Notes under the pieces: model-generated
The model's input: only the letters and a program-made list of their open reading frames with translations
Database searches by the model: none
What the model was told of the DNA's origin: nothing
Assembly: GCA_032716605.1 (NCBI GenBank)
Contig: CM064523.1
Span: forward strand, 41,553,600 to 41,617,599
Length of the DNA: 64,000 nucleotides
Direction of reading: 5' to 3'
DNA from: Paralithodes platypus
Taxonomy: Eukaryota; Arthropoda; Malacostraca; Decapoda; Lithodidae
Translations under genes and position numbers: made by a program
Shown: positions 45,888 through 56,489 of the stretch, in pieces
How the letters are laid out: each line of letters opens with the position of its first letter
Position numbering within the stretch: position 1 is the stretch's first letter

Positions 45888-46106
45888 ACCCTTCCGAGTT
45901 TCAGACTATAAGGTAGTTAGAACTGTAGACATCGATATTTAACATAATTACCAGCTAAATCATTGTCACAGTATGTTGATAAATACACACAACAAAATTC
46001 CTCATACTTTGTCTCCATCAGTAACCTAAATAATTATTACATGTATGTTTGATGTCGATGTTTACGGCTCCAACATTCGTATAGTCTGAAACTTGCAAGG
46101 GGTCTT
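45888..46106. mobile_element. Miniature TIR element (CCTTCCGAGTTTCAGACTAT ends)
   Basis: ACCCTTCCGAGTTTCAGACT at the left is inverted at the right as AGTCTGAAACTTGCAAGGGG, giving an imperfect inverted repeat of about 22 bp. The 218-bp body is non-coding. The flanking sites do not show an unambiguous target duplication. A partial relative is at 48160-48224. Confidence 0.6.
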
Positions 46107-46160
46107 TTACTACCGTTGCAGTGTTCGAGGGCGCGGTTCGTCTATAAATTTTGGCTATCA

Positions 46161-46650
46161 TTAACCCTTGTCTATCGGGGCCCGACTTAAGTCCGTATCT
46201 AAAGAGCTGGACAATGTGGCGGGGCCCGACTTAAGTCTGTGTGCAATTTTGGCGCTATATTGGCTCTGAGAGAGAGCCGAGCGGTGGGAGGAGCATAGGT
46301 TACCTCATGACCGCTCGCCACGACCGTCGTGGGCCCACTGACATTTACTCCACTCTACTCCACCCTCTCTCTCACTCGCTACACACGTAATTATGTAACA
46401 AAATGACCGTATTTTAGCGATTTTGCCCTTCGGTTGCACGATCGTTGCAAGACAACCAGTGATCATAGAAGGATGGTTCAGGTGTCATTGGAAAGCTCAA
46501 TTTATGCCCTTTCAGGGATACATACTTGTATTACGCTCTGGCTCTTGTTTAAGCATGAAAAAGAGCACGGAAACAACCCCATTTATGGTAAAAAAAAAAC
46601 GCTGGGCGGCACGGTCAAATATACCGCCTAGGCCGCTTGTTGAGTGTTAA
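46161..46650 (+). mobile_element. TTAA-ended miniature element, relative of copy 1
   Basis: TTAA at 46161-46164 and 46647-46650, ends TTAACCCTTGTCTATCGGG and CCGCTTGTTGAGTGTTAA. The body is a diverged relative of 2317-2804 and 23345-23830. GGGGCCCGACTTAAGTC occurs twice (46177-46193 and 46221-46237), 44 bp apart. Near the right end GGCGG...CCGCC can pair. No transposase. Its right TTAA is also the left TTAA of the next element. Confidence 0.8.
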
Positions 46651-46796
46651 CCAATGTTATTCAGCGTTGGAAGGAAATTTGGCAATCGAAGAATTTATTG
46701 AGTTTCAGCCTTTTTGATTTCTGGAGATCCTTCCTAAGCTGCATACAATGTTTTAACAATAGCCAGAATATAATGATGGCATCCTGAAGAGGTTAA
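46647..46796 (+). mobile_element. Short TTAA-ended element, fourth family, sharing a TTAA
   Basis: Starts at the TTAA that closes the previous element and ends at TTAA 46793-46796. The right part (CTTCCTAAGCTGCATACAAT, ATAATGATGGCATCCTGAAG) matches the right part of 28649-28843. Only about 150 bp and non-coding. The two elements may be a tandem insertion or one composite unit. Confidence 0.5.
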
Positions 46797-46799
46797 CTT

Positions 46800-47775
46800 T
46801 GATATCTCACTATAGGCCATCCATTATAGGAAGGCCACACATATTGACCACTAAGCTCTATAATTGAAACGACGATTAAAGTAATCCAATTTAATAATTC
46901 GACCATTTGGCAAGAGTCATCCGGGAAATAGTGTGGAGAATTACAGCCCATTTCTCTCAAGCCCATTATGATTTACAGAGGTTAAGGGTCACAATTTCTG
47001 GTCTACCTATATTGAATGGACTATAATAACAGAAAATATCCAGACCCTAGTACACATGTGAATGAAACACCTCCATGCTACTCTGGCATCCATCAGCCGG
47101 CGCCTCTCCTCAAACTACTTACACTCATATAGTTCTCAACCCCGTATTTCAAGACATGTGAGAAGGGTGCTACCAACCCTATATTGAACGACGCAGGTAT
47201 AATAACTGAGTGCTATTTTGTGATAAAAGACTAATTCCCATTCAAATTAAGAAAGTTCACTATTTGTTTTACTTATTTCGTTTATGAAGGCTAAGGGAAA
47301 CACTTAACTGAGGTTTATTATTATGGCAGTAATTTCCATTCTTCCATATAATTCTCCGCTTTCCTCTCTCTCTCTCTCTCTGTCCTCCCACCTACCTCTC
47401 ATACAGTCGTACAGTCATTCTCTCACTCTCCAATAGTATTGTATGTAAATATTTTGACTGAGAAGTTACGTTTTGTAATGTTACGTGATTGAAATGTAAG
47501 ACTGTTATCATTATACTTTGGCTAAACATTTTAATGTATTTCAATAATGTAATGACTATTTATATATATTAAAGTAGATCCTTTTGACTGTGTATTAAGT
47601 TTGGGTTTCATATATGATTAAGTTCTGCTAAGATTTGTCGAGGTATTTCTATTCCTATATCATAGAGGTAAATATAGTCGCTCTTATGAAACTGGGCCAC
47701 GACTGTTGACAGTGACTGTACAATTGACCACTTGCAATATCAGAAAGTTTCAGCTGTTGATCAACTAAGATATGG
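46800..47775. other. Non-coding DNA, no gene seen
   Basis: AT-rich, with a short (CT)n run near 47362-47381. No recognisable coding or repeat family. Confidence 0.45.
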
Positions 47776-47778
47776 TTG

Positions 47779-48120
47779 TAGTCTATCTATCTATCTATTG
47801 CCTGACGCCGTGATCCCCGAAGGGGTGGCCACGAACGAACCGCCCCCATGCACCTCTGTCCCCTGTCAGTCGACGCCCCTCCCCCCAACCAACACCGCCT
47901 TCGTTCATATACTTCCTCACTCCATCCTTCCACCTCTCTTTCGGTCTACCTCTCCCTCTCTGTCCCTCCACCCCGCTCTCGTACACCCTCTTAGTCATTC
48001 TCTCGCTTTCCATACGTTCCATATGGCCGAACCATCTCAAGTTGTTCCTTTTCACACTTTCCAGCACATCTACCTCCACACCACACCTCCTGGTTGTAGT
48101 GCATTGATAAATACATAAAA
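47779..48120 (-). pseudogene. LINE C-terminal fragment with (GATA)n tail
   Basis: The minus strand from about 48100 encodes RRCGVEVDVLESVKRNNLRW, then FGHMERMESERMTKRVYESG and RGRGRPKERWKDGVRKYMNE. These match the C-terminal region of RTE-like or related crustacean LINE reverse transcriptases (the FGHxxRM and GRPxxRWxDGV blocks). The frame runs to a stop near 47795, and a short (GATA)n microsatellite follows on the minus strand (47779-47796), consistent with a LINE 3' tail. The RT core is absent, so this is a 5'-truncated copy. Its upstream edge is uncertain. Confidence 0.65.
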
Positions 48121-48159
48121 TCGAATTGTGTATCCTTTCTACCCATCGGACACCTACAG

Positions 48160-48224
48160 TATGATTGTGTTTATGTTTATTATCGATATTTACAGATCTA
48201 ACTTCCCTATACCCTGAAACTTGC
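48160..48224. repeat. Partial copy of the TIR element at 45888
   Basis: TATCGATATTTACAG ... CCCTATACCCTGAAACTTGC matches the right-hand end of 45888-46106 (GATGTCGATGTTTACGG ... GTATAGTCTGAAACTTGC). Confidence 0.45.
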
Positions 48225-48266
48225 AAGTTGTCTATTGGCCTCCTGAATTATGCATCCATTCGATCC

Positions 48267-48506
48267 GGCTGGCTCAGTTGTTAGTTTGTCTGCGTCCCAT
48301 CCTGCAGACTCGTGCTCATACCCCTCTCAGGTTGATTGTTTTGTCTGGAATATAGCAGACGGTTACTGCATCCCCTTGAGCAAGGGAGATGGGTAATGGT
48401 TTCTGGTTGATTAAAGAAGGTTAAGCGCTTGTGAATCCTCGAAGGAGATATGGTTGGTATATAAGTAACTAGAAGATTATAATTATTATTGTTATTATTA
48501 TTATTC
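48267..48506 (+). mobile_element. tRNA-derived SINE, copy 1
   Basis: GGCTGGCTCAGTTGTTAG is an RNA polymerase III box A-like head (TGGCTCAGTTGT at 48270-48281). The box B position (TGCTCATACCCC near 48313) has degenerated. The body GAGCAAGGGAGATGGGTAAT, CTGGTTGATTAAAGAAG and GAATCCTCGAAGGAG is shared with copy 2, and the element ends in an (ATT)n tail. SINEs are copied by a partner LINE; the partner is not identified. Confidence 0.8.
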
Positions 48507-49205
48507 CATTAGTTTATGACTGTATGGAAGGAATAATAGTGTGAATGAATTAGGAGTGCATTTTGTTATGCAGTAGTTAATTCGCATGATCAATTAACAG
48601 ATTTATAGCAATATATTCGCAAGTCAATCACACTAAACAGTTTGACATCCATACATAAACTCATATACAGTATACAACCGTGATTATATGTATGGAAAGA
48701 ATACTAGTGTGTTGCTATAAAATTTGTAACTGGCCATATTCAACAACTATTGTACAATAAAATACACTTCCAATACAATCATACAATTTGTTTGTATTAC
48801 ATAAAATAACTGACTGGGTACAAATGTATGTATACAACTGTACATCCCCACGTGTCTGTCAGTCTTCAAAGAGCTCCAGCATCAAACATTCTCTTTATCA
48901 AACCTTTTGGTTTCATACTTTCCGTTTCTATTTTTTATCTCTACTAGCATGTTATTGCAGGCCGTAATCATTCATTAGAACCTGAATCTTCATTTGGCAT
49001 TCTGAAGTTTCCTGATTGTGTATATCTTGCACAAACACACACACATTTACAAACACACACACATACAAGCACACACCGATACAAACACAGACTGGTATGT
49101 TATTCAGATCTAGTTAATTTTCAATGCAAAGTATATAATATTGATTTTTTACAGCTATTAATTATAACAATGCTTTGTTTTCCTATTAATATAACTTTTG
49201 TGAGA
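48507..49205. other. AT-rich spacer between the two SINE copies
   Basis: Contains a short (CA)n region near 49032-49085. No gene or bounded repeat is seen. Confidence 0.4.
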
Positions 49206-49212
49206 GCTGTCT

Positions 49213-49454
49213 GGCTGGCTCAGTTGATAGCGTGCCTGCTTCCCATCTTGCAGGTCTCGCGTTCAATCCCCGCTCAGGTTGAAATGTTTTTCTGAGATAT
49301 AGCCGGCGGTTACATTCTCCCCATGAGCAAGGGAGATGGGTAATGGTCTCTGGTTGATTAAAGAAGTGTCAAGCGCTTGAGAATCCTCGAAGGAGGAGAT
49401 TCGGGCGCTATATAAGTAACCAGACGATTATTATTATTATTATTATTATTATTA
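49213..49454 (+). mobile_element. tRNA-derived SINE, copy 2
   Basis: Better-preserved copy: box A TGGCTCAGTTGA (49216-49227) and box B GTTCAATCCCC (49261-49271), 45 bp apart as in tRNA genes. The body is as in copy 1 and ends in a long (ATT)n tail (49426-49454). Same orientation as copy 1 and about 950 bp away. Confidence 0.88.
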
Positions 49455-49489
49455 CCTACCAATCAGCTAACCTACCTACACATAATATT

Positions 49490-49700
49490 TAAAGATGGGG
49501 TTCTCTGGACCCTCTTCTCCCTCATATTTAGCCCAATTAGTTTTGATATTTTAAGAAGCTTGCCCCTTTAGTTGGGCGACTTTAAGACCTTTCGTGCCAT
49601 TTAGGTGTCTATTTTTATCCTGGCGAGCGATAGCAGTTCTGTTATTTAGAGGCCTATGTCTACCCACAAATGCATAAATTTATCTCGAAGGGAGGTTTTG
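49490..49700 (-). repeat. Diverged reverse copy of the 10.6-11.3 kb TTAA element
   Basis: CCTCATATTTAGCCCAATTAG, GACCTTTCGTGCCATTTAGG and TATCCTGGCGAGCGATAGC are reverse complements of blocks in 10961-11292. The terminal TTAA sequences are not recognisable, so this is a decayed fragment. Confidence 0.65.
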
Positions 49701-49759
49701 TTTTGTTGTATATGTGTTTTTGTTTTAAGCTTGTTTAAGCTAGAGAGGAAACTAAAACA

Positions 49760-50499
49760 AAACAATAATTATAATCAATACATAAACAATTACATAAAAA
49801 CCTGCCCTTAATCAACTTACTACTAACCAACTTTTGAGTATGTACGACCTATTTACTTAATCAATATACTGACCAGTCAGTTCAGTACTATGTAACTATT
49901 ATACCGACATAAATAGGTTGCACTAGCCGAGATATATGTACAGTTGCGGAACTAAAAAACGAGCAGAGGTTTGTGGTGGTACCTGACAACATTTGTTAGT
50001 AAACAATGTAGTAAAGCATTTTGGTACGGATGAACTAGAGGTGTTGCCTACTTTATGGAAGGAGAGAGTTGATTGGTTGGCAAGTTGTCAGTTGTCTTTT
50101 TGTGAAAAGTGTATATAACTCTTATTTTCGTATCATTTCATACCAATTTTGCCTTCTTATTACAATAATACATTGTGCAGATTTATGTAATACAGTTGAT
50201 ACAAATACAAATTTTATTTAACACCTATTAACAACTTGTTGACACAAGCTATATGGGTATCACGGCTACTACAGGGTGAGGGATGATCATAGAAATAGCA
50301 CGGAAATAGTAGGTATACAATTTCAGACAAAACATATATTTTGTATTATATTATATTTACAGTTAATAAACTTCCGATTTATTCTGATAGTGTAATAAGT
50401 AGATTGTGTGTTAATTGTAAAACATGACAACTTTCTGGAAAATTCATAAAGGATCGGCTTGCACAACTGTAGAATGCGTCCGAAACACTGAATTACAAT
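49760..50499. other. AT-rich DNA, target region of the Gypsy insertion
   Basis: No gene or repeat family recognised. It ends at the ATCAT target duplication of the LTR element. Confidence 0.4.
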
Positions 50500-50504
50500 A
50501 TCAT

Positions 50505-50855
50505 TGTATGGTTGTCATGTGAAGCTACAACAACCTTGATAATCCTTTCTTGCACAAGGATGTAGAATAAAAGTCCAGATATAAGTTTATAGGTTCTTAT
50601 TAGCCAAAGAGATACAGAGAGCTAGGGTGGCACTGCTATGCTGAGTGCCGACCGGATGTTACTGATGAAAACATGTGCAGCGGTGCCGAATATATTTGGT
50701 GCAACGCTGCCGAAACTACAGAGTACGGTATATTATCATGGGATATTAAACAATGATAGTATTGCCCTGAAAGTACATGTGTGTATGTTGCAATATGATT
50801 AAGGCATGTGTACACTCTGTATATATGTTGTGTGTGCACTTAACCGATATCAACA
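50505..50855 (-). repeat. Gypsy 3' LTR
   Basis: On the minus strand it begins TGTTGATATCGGTTAA and ends CATGACAACCATACA (TG...CA). A TATATACAG TATA-like motif lies about 30 bases in. The polypurine tract lies just upstream. Confidence 0.93.
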
Positions 50856-50872
50856 CCTCCCTCCCCCTTCAA
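50856..50872 (-). promoter_or_regulatory. Polypurine tract
   Basis: Minus strand TTGAAGGGGGAGGGAGG directly abuts the 3' LTR, the position used to prime plus-strand DNA synthesis. Confidence 0.85.
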
Positions 50873-51375
50873 GCTCGCAAGATGTTGTCGAGCTGACTCT
50901 TTTTCTAGGAGCCTTTCAGACCTACGTGGGGCCATGGAGGAAGTGAAGGATTCTCTTTCTGGGTCCGTGCAAGACACAGGGATCTCAGGGTTATGGGGGA
51001 GGGGTTCAACACCAGGGGAATTCACTGGGCGGAGGAAGCGACGTTTCCGCCAATATATCTTACCAGTGGGGAGACGAACATCATAATCCCTGGACCTGCC
51101 GCAGCCCATGACGACCCCAACCTTGTCCCAGCGGTGAGAAGTCGGGTCTTGGATCCGCACTGTGGTGCTGACTCTCAACCTGGGAAGGGGGCGTGCGTGC
51201 TGGTCATAGTTTCTTTGCACCAGCGCAGTGTGGGCGGCTGCACGGCGGTCACAGTCCTCGGCCTTGGCTTGCCACTCTGCTGCAAAGGACTGGGGATGAG
51301 CAGGGACACAAGACCGTAGTGGGGGTCCATACAGGATTTGTGCCGGGGAGCGGCCTGTGAAGTTCGGGGTGTTGC
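50866..51375 (-). pseudogene. Gypsy integrase C-terminal region
   Basis: Downstream of a TAG stop (about 51378) the frame continues with NTPNFTGRSPAQILYGPPLR, QRNYDQHARPLPRLRVSTTV and WDKVGVVMGCGRSRDYDVRL, matching the integrase C-terminal domain of Gypsy elements. A hydrophilic tail follows to the stop near 50842-50866. In life it would be part of one polyprotein with the preceding core domain. Confidence 0.8.
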
Positions 51376-51379
51376 GGAG

Positions 51380-51860
51380 CTACAACGGTCCATGGTCAAA
51401 GTCTTCACAGTCGATGTTGCCTGAGGGAGCCGTCTTCAGTATGAGGTGTTTGACGGACTTGACGGCAGACTCGGCATGACCGTTGGATTGTGGGTAGTGT
51501 GGGGAAGAGACCAAGTGATTGACTCCCCAACGCTCCATGAAGTCCCAGAACTCACGGCTAGTAAACTGTGGGCCTCCATCTGTACGTAGGCGGAGGGGTA
51601 CACCAACTTCCCTGAAGTAGCGGCAGAATATCCTGATGGTGTTTGAAGCGGTAGTATCTCCTTTGCAGGGTACGACAACGGGCCAGCCTGAGAGTCGGTC
51701 TGTTATGACGAGGAAGGATTTCCCCGCCACAGCGAAGAAGTCAGCTGAAACAGACTCGAAAGGCCTAGATGGGTTGTCGTCGTTGATCATGGGTTCCTGC
51801 TGCTGACTAGGCTGTAAGACCTGACACGGCTCACAAGCTTGAACTTTGTTGGCGATGTCC
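51380..51860 (-). pseudogene. Gypsy integrase catalytic core (DDE residues present)
   Basis: FESVSADFFAVAGKSFLVIT contains the first catalytic Asp, LRTDGGPQFTSREFWDFMER the second, and PQSNGHAESAVKSVKHLIL the Glu. The region is separated from the zinc-binding domain by a TAG stop near 51858 and ends at another TAG near 51378. The DDE residues survive even though the polyprotein is broken. Confidence 0.88.
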
Positions 51861-52730
51861 TAGTTGATGCCATGCCAAAAGACAGCCTGTCGCGCCCTAT
51901 GCTTAGTGGCCTCCACGCCTCTGTGTCTATCATGCAGGCGAGCCAAGGTACGGTGGCGGAGGGCTTCAGGAACCACAACCCTCGCTCCATACAGGACGAG
52001 TTTACCATCTGCTGACAGGTAGTCTCGGAGTTTCCAGAATGGGAGTAGAGAGTTGTGCAGGTCATAGCGGTTGGTGGGGAAACCCGAAGTAACGCACTCA
52101 CGCAGGTGGATGTACACAGGATCCGCTCTGGCTGCGTCTCGGAGTTCCTGAAGAATCCTGTCTGCGTCCTGTGAAGGAGAGTTGACGTCGGTGGCGGCGG
52201 CGTTGACAGTCACGAGGGACCTGAGGTGAACCGTGGCGTCGTCACATGCCAACTCATCCTCTGGCGTCGGGTGGCTGACAGGGGCCCGTGACAACGCATC
52301 AGGAATGCAGAGCAACCTGCCAGCGCGCCAGACGGCTGTGAAGAGGTAAGGTGCGACTTTCTCCTTCAGACGTTGGAGGCGGGAATTTTCAACCGCATCA
52401 AGGGTGTAGTTGTTGAAGATGGGGATGAGGGGGCGATGGTCCGTCATGAGGGTGAAGTGTTGCAGTCCAATGAGGTAGAACATGCACTTGGATATGGCTC
52501 AGACCACGGCTAGCATCTACAGCTTAATGGTGGCATAGCGGGACTCGGGGTCGCTTAGGAACCTCGAGCCACACTGAACTAAGCGGAGACGGTTGTTGCC
52601 ATGATCCTGTAGGAGGGCGTATCCAATACCGTTGAGGCGAGACGCATCAGTTTGTAGAATCACTGGTAGGGATCAAGGGTCGAATGGGGCCAGGACGGGT
52701 GGACTGAGCAGGGCAGCCTTGACCCGGCGG
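51860..52730 (-). pseudogene. Gypsy RNase H and integrase zinc-binding domain
   Basis: Minus strand: LQTDASRLNGIGYALLQDHG (about 52660, RNase H start), two in-frame stops near 52515-52535 in the place of a conserved Glu-rich helix, then HFTLMTDHRPLIPIFNNYTL and AGRLLCIPDALSRAP (end of RNase H). The His-His-Cys-Cys integrase region follows with ARLHDRHRGVEATKHRARQA. RNase H would remove template RNA; the stops disable it. Confidence 0.85.
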
Positions 52731-53640
52731 AAAGCCTCATCGTGGTCAGTTGTCCACATGAACGACCTCTTCGCACTCATCAGGGGGCACAGGGGCTGAA
52801 CTCCGCCAGCTGGTTCACCAAACCCATGAAGGAGCGAAGGTCGGTGATGTTGGCTGGTGTCGGGAAGTCCGTGATCGCTCCGACTTTGCCAGGGTCAGCC
52901 GAGATGCCCTCACCTGAGAGCATGTACCCACAGAAGTTCACACTCGGTGCGGCGACCACGAACTTGTCCTTGTTGAGTGTGATCCCACTGTCGTGGCACC
53001 GTATGAGCACCTCATGGATACGCTGAAGATGTGTGTGGAAGTCCTCGTCATAGAGCAGCACGTTGTCGACAACTTTGGCACAATTTTGCACCCCTTGGAG
53101 GGCCCTATCACCGCGAAGGCAGAAGGCGTCACCTGTTGCAGCGAAACCCATTGGACCTCTACAGTGTTGGAAACGGCCATACGGTGTGATGAAAGTTGTG
53201 AGATGCTGGTCCTCCTCCGCAAATTCTATCTGCCAATATCCACTCAGGGCGTCTGCCGTTGTGAAGAATTTCGCCTGCGGGGCCACACTGCGGATCGCTT
53301 CGAAAGGCGTCGGTGAGGGGTGGGCTGGGCAGGAAACTTAGCAGTTGAGCTTGGTAAGGTAGACGGTGAGGCGAACTTCGGCGTTGGGCTTGGCGACGAC
53401 GACGAGGGGGTGGCACCACTCCGAAGGCTCATCGCCGGCCGGTTTAATGATACCTTGTGCCACTAGCGAGTCCAGCTCCTGCTTAACTTTGTCCCTGAAA
53501 GCAAAGGGGATCTGCCGCGGGGTGTAGATGGCAAAAGGCACGGCATCGTCCTTGAGGTGGATCCGCATTGGGGGACCCTTCATAGACTTGAGTGGAGCTG
53601 TCTGGAGATCCTCCTTGGAGACCAACTCGTCCTTGAACTC
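52731..53640 (-). pseudogene. Gypsy reverse transcriptase with altered catalytic box
   Basis: Minus strand: MRIHLKDDAVPFAIYTPRQI, DSLVAQGIIKPAGDEPSEWC, a TAA stop near 53340, then FFTTADALSGYWQIEFAEED, and the palm box as VVDNVLLYDED (near 53065), with Asn where the second catalytic Asp of xxDD is expected. The connection NFCGYMLSGEGISADPGKVG and DLRSFMGLVNQLAEF follow, then a frameshift near 52785. Both the stop and the Asn change would prevent polymerase activity. Confidence 0.88.
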
Positions 53641-54904
53641 TCGAAGAAAGAACTCCTTGGCTTGGTAGGTGACGTGGTGGCTGTGAAGGGTAGCTCCTTA
53701 CACCTGTTGATGTGTTTAACCTGTAGAATTGGCTTGGGGAATTCCACTGAAATGATGGCTAATTCTTGACAGTGGCATTTGGACAGAAGCGGCGTCTGAA
53801 CACCCCCACGGACTTGGATTGTGGCAGAACAGGAATGTTTGCTGATGGTGAGTTGTGCATGATACGTCCCCAAAGCAGGAGCCATTGCAGAGCCATCCGC
53901 GTTGAGCGTTGTTGTCGGAGGCGGAGGTCGTAGGCTGCCGAGAGGAAGCCGAAGTATGTCGAGGTGTCGTCGGCCGATCACTGTGATGTCTGCACCTGTG
54001 TCTGGAAGCATGTGGAGTTTTCTGGTGGTGCCGCTGTAGGTGAGACTCACGGATCTCAGTGAGGGTGCCTGAACAGGTGATCCCACACGTCGGCAACTTG
54101 TGGTCTTCTTTGCTGTAGACTTGTTGTGGGAGGAAGCGTCGTTGTCCTGTGTGGCGGGCGTCTTGGAAGACCTGCTGCATTTGTCGTAGTGGCCCATATG
54201 GTTGCAGCGACGACACTGGGCGGTGGCACCAGGGCAAGCAGGAGTCCTAGGCTTATGACCACGACGGCCACATTTAGTGCAGGTGTAGTCTTCAGCCGGG
54301 CACTTGTTCTTGTCGTGCCGGCGAGCACAACGCTGGCAGGCGGCAGTCGACGCCAAGGACTGTTGCGAAGTGGAGAACTTGTCGCGCTGCTTAACTTGCT
54401 TGTTCTGCTTGTACGCTGACACAGCGTTAACCTGGGATGGTGGGGCACAAATGGCTGACTTAGCGCTTCGAGTGACCTCGTATGAACGGCAAGTGTTGAC
54501 GATGTCCTGTAATGAAGGGGTGGCGTCGAGGGAAACCAGCTTCTGTACAAGTTCTTCGTTGTATATGCCCATTAGAATGACCATCTTGAGTTGGGTCTCC
54601 TTGCAGGCTGAAGAGTTCCCTGGGCAGACGTCAATTTCTTCGGCGATGTGGCAGAGGCGGACGTAGAAGTTGTTGAATGACTCGCCCTGTTTTTGCTTGC
54701 AGCTGAACAGGTCCCTGCGACGGAGAGCTTCATTGGAGAATTCTTGATGTGCTCCTGAAGTGCATCGAGGACTGCGTCAACGGTCTTGTCGGTGTCAGGG
54801 GGTATGCTTAAGGTGTGCTCCAAAAGCCGCTGTGTCTCTAGGGTTAAGCACATCCGCATCTGGATCAGTTGTTTCTCCCTCGGTAGTTTAGATAAGTCTA
54901 CCAT
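53641..54904 (-). pseudogene. Gypsy gag C-terminus, zinc knuckles and aspartic protease
   Basis: Minus strand: REKQLIQMRMCLTLETQRLL, a frameshift near 54715, then NEELVQKLVSLDATPSLQDI (capsid-like). Cys/His knuckles follow: CQRCARRHDKNKCPAEDYTC, CTKCGRRGHKPRTPACPG and CRRCNHMGHYDKC (54190-54345). The protease is marked by LPDTGADITVIG (about 53985-54010) with the DTGAD active site. A frameshift near 53640 separates it from the RT. Gag binds and packages element RNA; the protease matures the polyprotein. Confidence 0.85.
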
Positions 54905-55566
54905 AATAGAGTAATCGTCCCACCGACGCCTCCATTCTCTGAAAACCTGGAAGGTGGCATCAGCACGAAGGGTCGGGTGATAGCCTTCTGTGGTGGTGGT
55001 GGAGCTGTAGGGGTGGAGGATGTTGTGGAATGGGGTGTTGTCCCCGGTGAGGTGGGTGTAGGTGCGGCGGCACGTGTGGTAATTTGGGCCAGAGCCTGGA
55101 CAAGGGCGGAATACTTGGCATCATCCATCTGTCTCCTGTAGTCCTCCTCCGTGCGTTGTCTTGTTTCCTCCTCCTGTCGTCGGTTTTCTTCTTCCCACCT
55201 TCTGCGGTCCTCCTCCTGTCTCCTGATATAGTCATCACGTTGTCTGCATTGCTCCATATACTGTATGAGCTGAAGGAGGTCTGCACTTGTGGTAGGTTGT
55301 AGACTTGCAGGGTGTGATGACAGGTGTGGCATCCCCCTATAGTGTAGGGGAGATAAAGTGGGGGGAGGAGGAGTGAAATGAGGGGTGGTGAGAGGAGAGG
55401 TTGGAGTGGAATGAACTGACTGGTACCCCTTACCAGCAACTCCAACAGTATCTCCATCATTATCTCCACCACTATCTCCACCAGTAGCTCCATCATTATC
55501 TCCCTCCCCAGTATGGTCGTGTGGGGTGTCTCTGGGCTCCCCATGAATCTGCTCATCTCCCTCCAT
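54898..55566 (-). pseudogene. Gypsy gag N-terminal region
   Basis: An open frame of 222 codons starts at ATG 55566 (minus). Acidic, glycine/aspartate-rich N-terminus, then proline-rich (TPHFTPPPPTLSPLHYRG), then a strongly charged helix with RRQEEDRRRWEEENRRQEEE, likely coiled coil. It ends at SRFSENGGVGGTITLLW, where the frame shifts into the next piece. The order fits a Gypsy gag, but this part has no diagnostic domain; the assignment rests on position between LTR and zinc knuckles. Confidence 0.65.
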
Positions 55567-56059
55567 AATTGGTTGATAGCTGACACACTGTAGTCTTGCA
55601 GGAACGATGAAAATGTGCAGTACAACTGGAACAGTTTAGTTAAAAGTGCAAGAAATTATCTGTGCTAGAGAGAGTGAGTGCGTGAGTGCGGTAGGCTTGG
55701 CAACACCGTGTTAGCTTGGCAGCGATATGCGTGTACCTCTGTGTGTGCATGTACCGCCAGCTGGAGGTCAAGTTGATGGCCACTGAGGGGTGAGAGCTTT
55801 AGTGTTGCTGGAGACGTTAGAGGGGGAGGGTATGCTACTCCTCGCTCTTGTCCAGCTGTGTTTCAGCAGCTATAACCCTCACAGCAAGTCGAGAATGGGC
55901 ACAAATGACATGGGACATATAATAAAGGCACTGCACTACACTCTTAAGCACTTCACTGCACTTTAAAGCACTGCACAATGATATTCCAGGGCTGTAGAAG
56001 TGGTCTTGCATGATGGCTGGCTGATAATCCGGTCTTGGCTCGTATCTCCTGGCTGTATT

Positions 56060-56077
56060 AATACACTGACTGCGCCA
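56060..56077 (-). promoter_or_regulatory. Primer binding site (candidate)
   Basis: Directly after the 5' LTR the minus strand reads TGGCGCAGTCAGTGTATT. A TGG start complements the CCA end of a tRNA. I cannot name the tRNA from memory. Confidence 0.6.
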
Positions 56078-56428
56078 TGTATGGTTGTCATGTGAAGCTA
56101 CATCAACCTTGATTATCCTTTCTTGCACAAGGATGTAGAATAAAAGTCCAGATATAAGTTTATAGGTTCTTATTAGCCAAAGAGATACAGAGAGCTAGGG
56201 TGGCACTGCTATGCTGAGTGCCGACCGGATGTTACTGATGAAAACATGTGCAGCGGTGCCGAGTATATTTGGTGCAACGCTGCCGAAACTACAGAGTACG
56301 GTATATTATCATGGGATATTAAACAATGATAGTATTGCCCTGAAATTACATGTGTGTTTGTTGCAATATGATTAAGGCATGTGTACACTCTGTATATATG
56401 TTGTGTGTGCAGTTAACCGATATCAACA
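56078..56428 (-). repeat. Gypsy 5' LTR
   Basis: Same length and ends as the 3' LTR; about seven substitutions separate the two. It is followed on the right by the ATCAT target duplication. Confidence 0.93.
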
Positions 56429-56450
56429 ATCATTAGCACTGGAAATAATC

Positions 56451-56452
56451 CC

Positions 56453-56487
<35 letters not shown>
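56451..56487. repeat. C-run and (CT)n microsatellite
   Basis: About 12 C residues followed by CT units, 20 bp outside the Gypsy element. Confidence 0.9.
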
Positions 56488-56489
56488 AC

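Larger units (their letters stand above)
50500..56433 (-). mobile_element. Ty3/Gypsy LTR retrotransposon with target duplication
   Basis: Two 351-bp LTRs (50505-50855 and 56078-56428) bound about 5.2 kb of internal DNA. ATCAT is duplicated outside (50500-50504 and 56429-56433). On the minus strand the order is 5' LTR, primer site, gag with zinc knuckles, protease, RT, RNase H, integrase, polypurine tract, 3' LTR. RT before integrase places it in Ty3/Gypsy (Metaviridae). The LTRs differ at roughly seven positions (about 98% identical), so the insertion is fairly recent, yet the coding region has several stops and frameshifts. Confidence 0.95.

Noticed and set aside
53557..54666. Plus-strand open frames of 70-120 codons over the Gypsy region
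   Set aside because: They are antisense shadows of the minus-strand gag and protease coding sequence.
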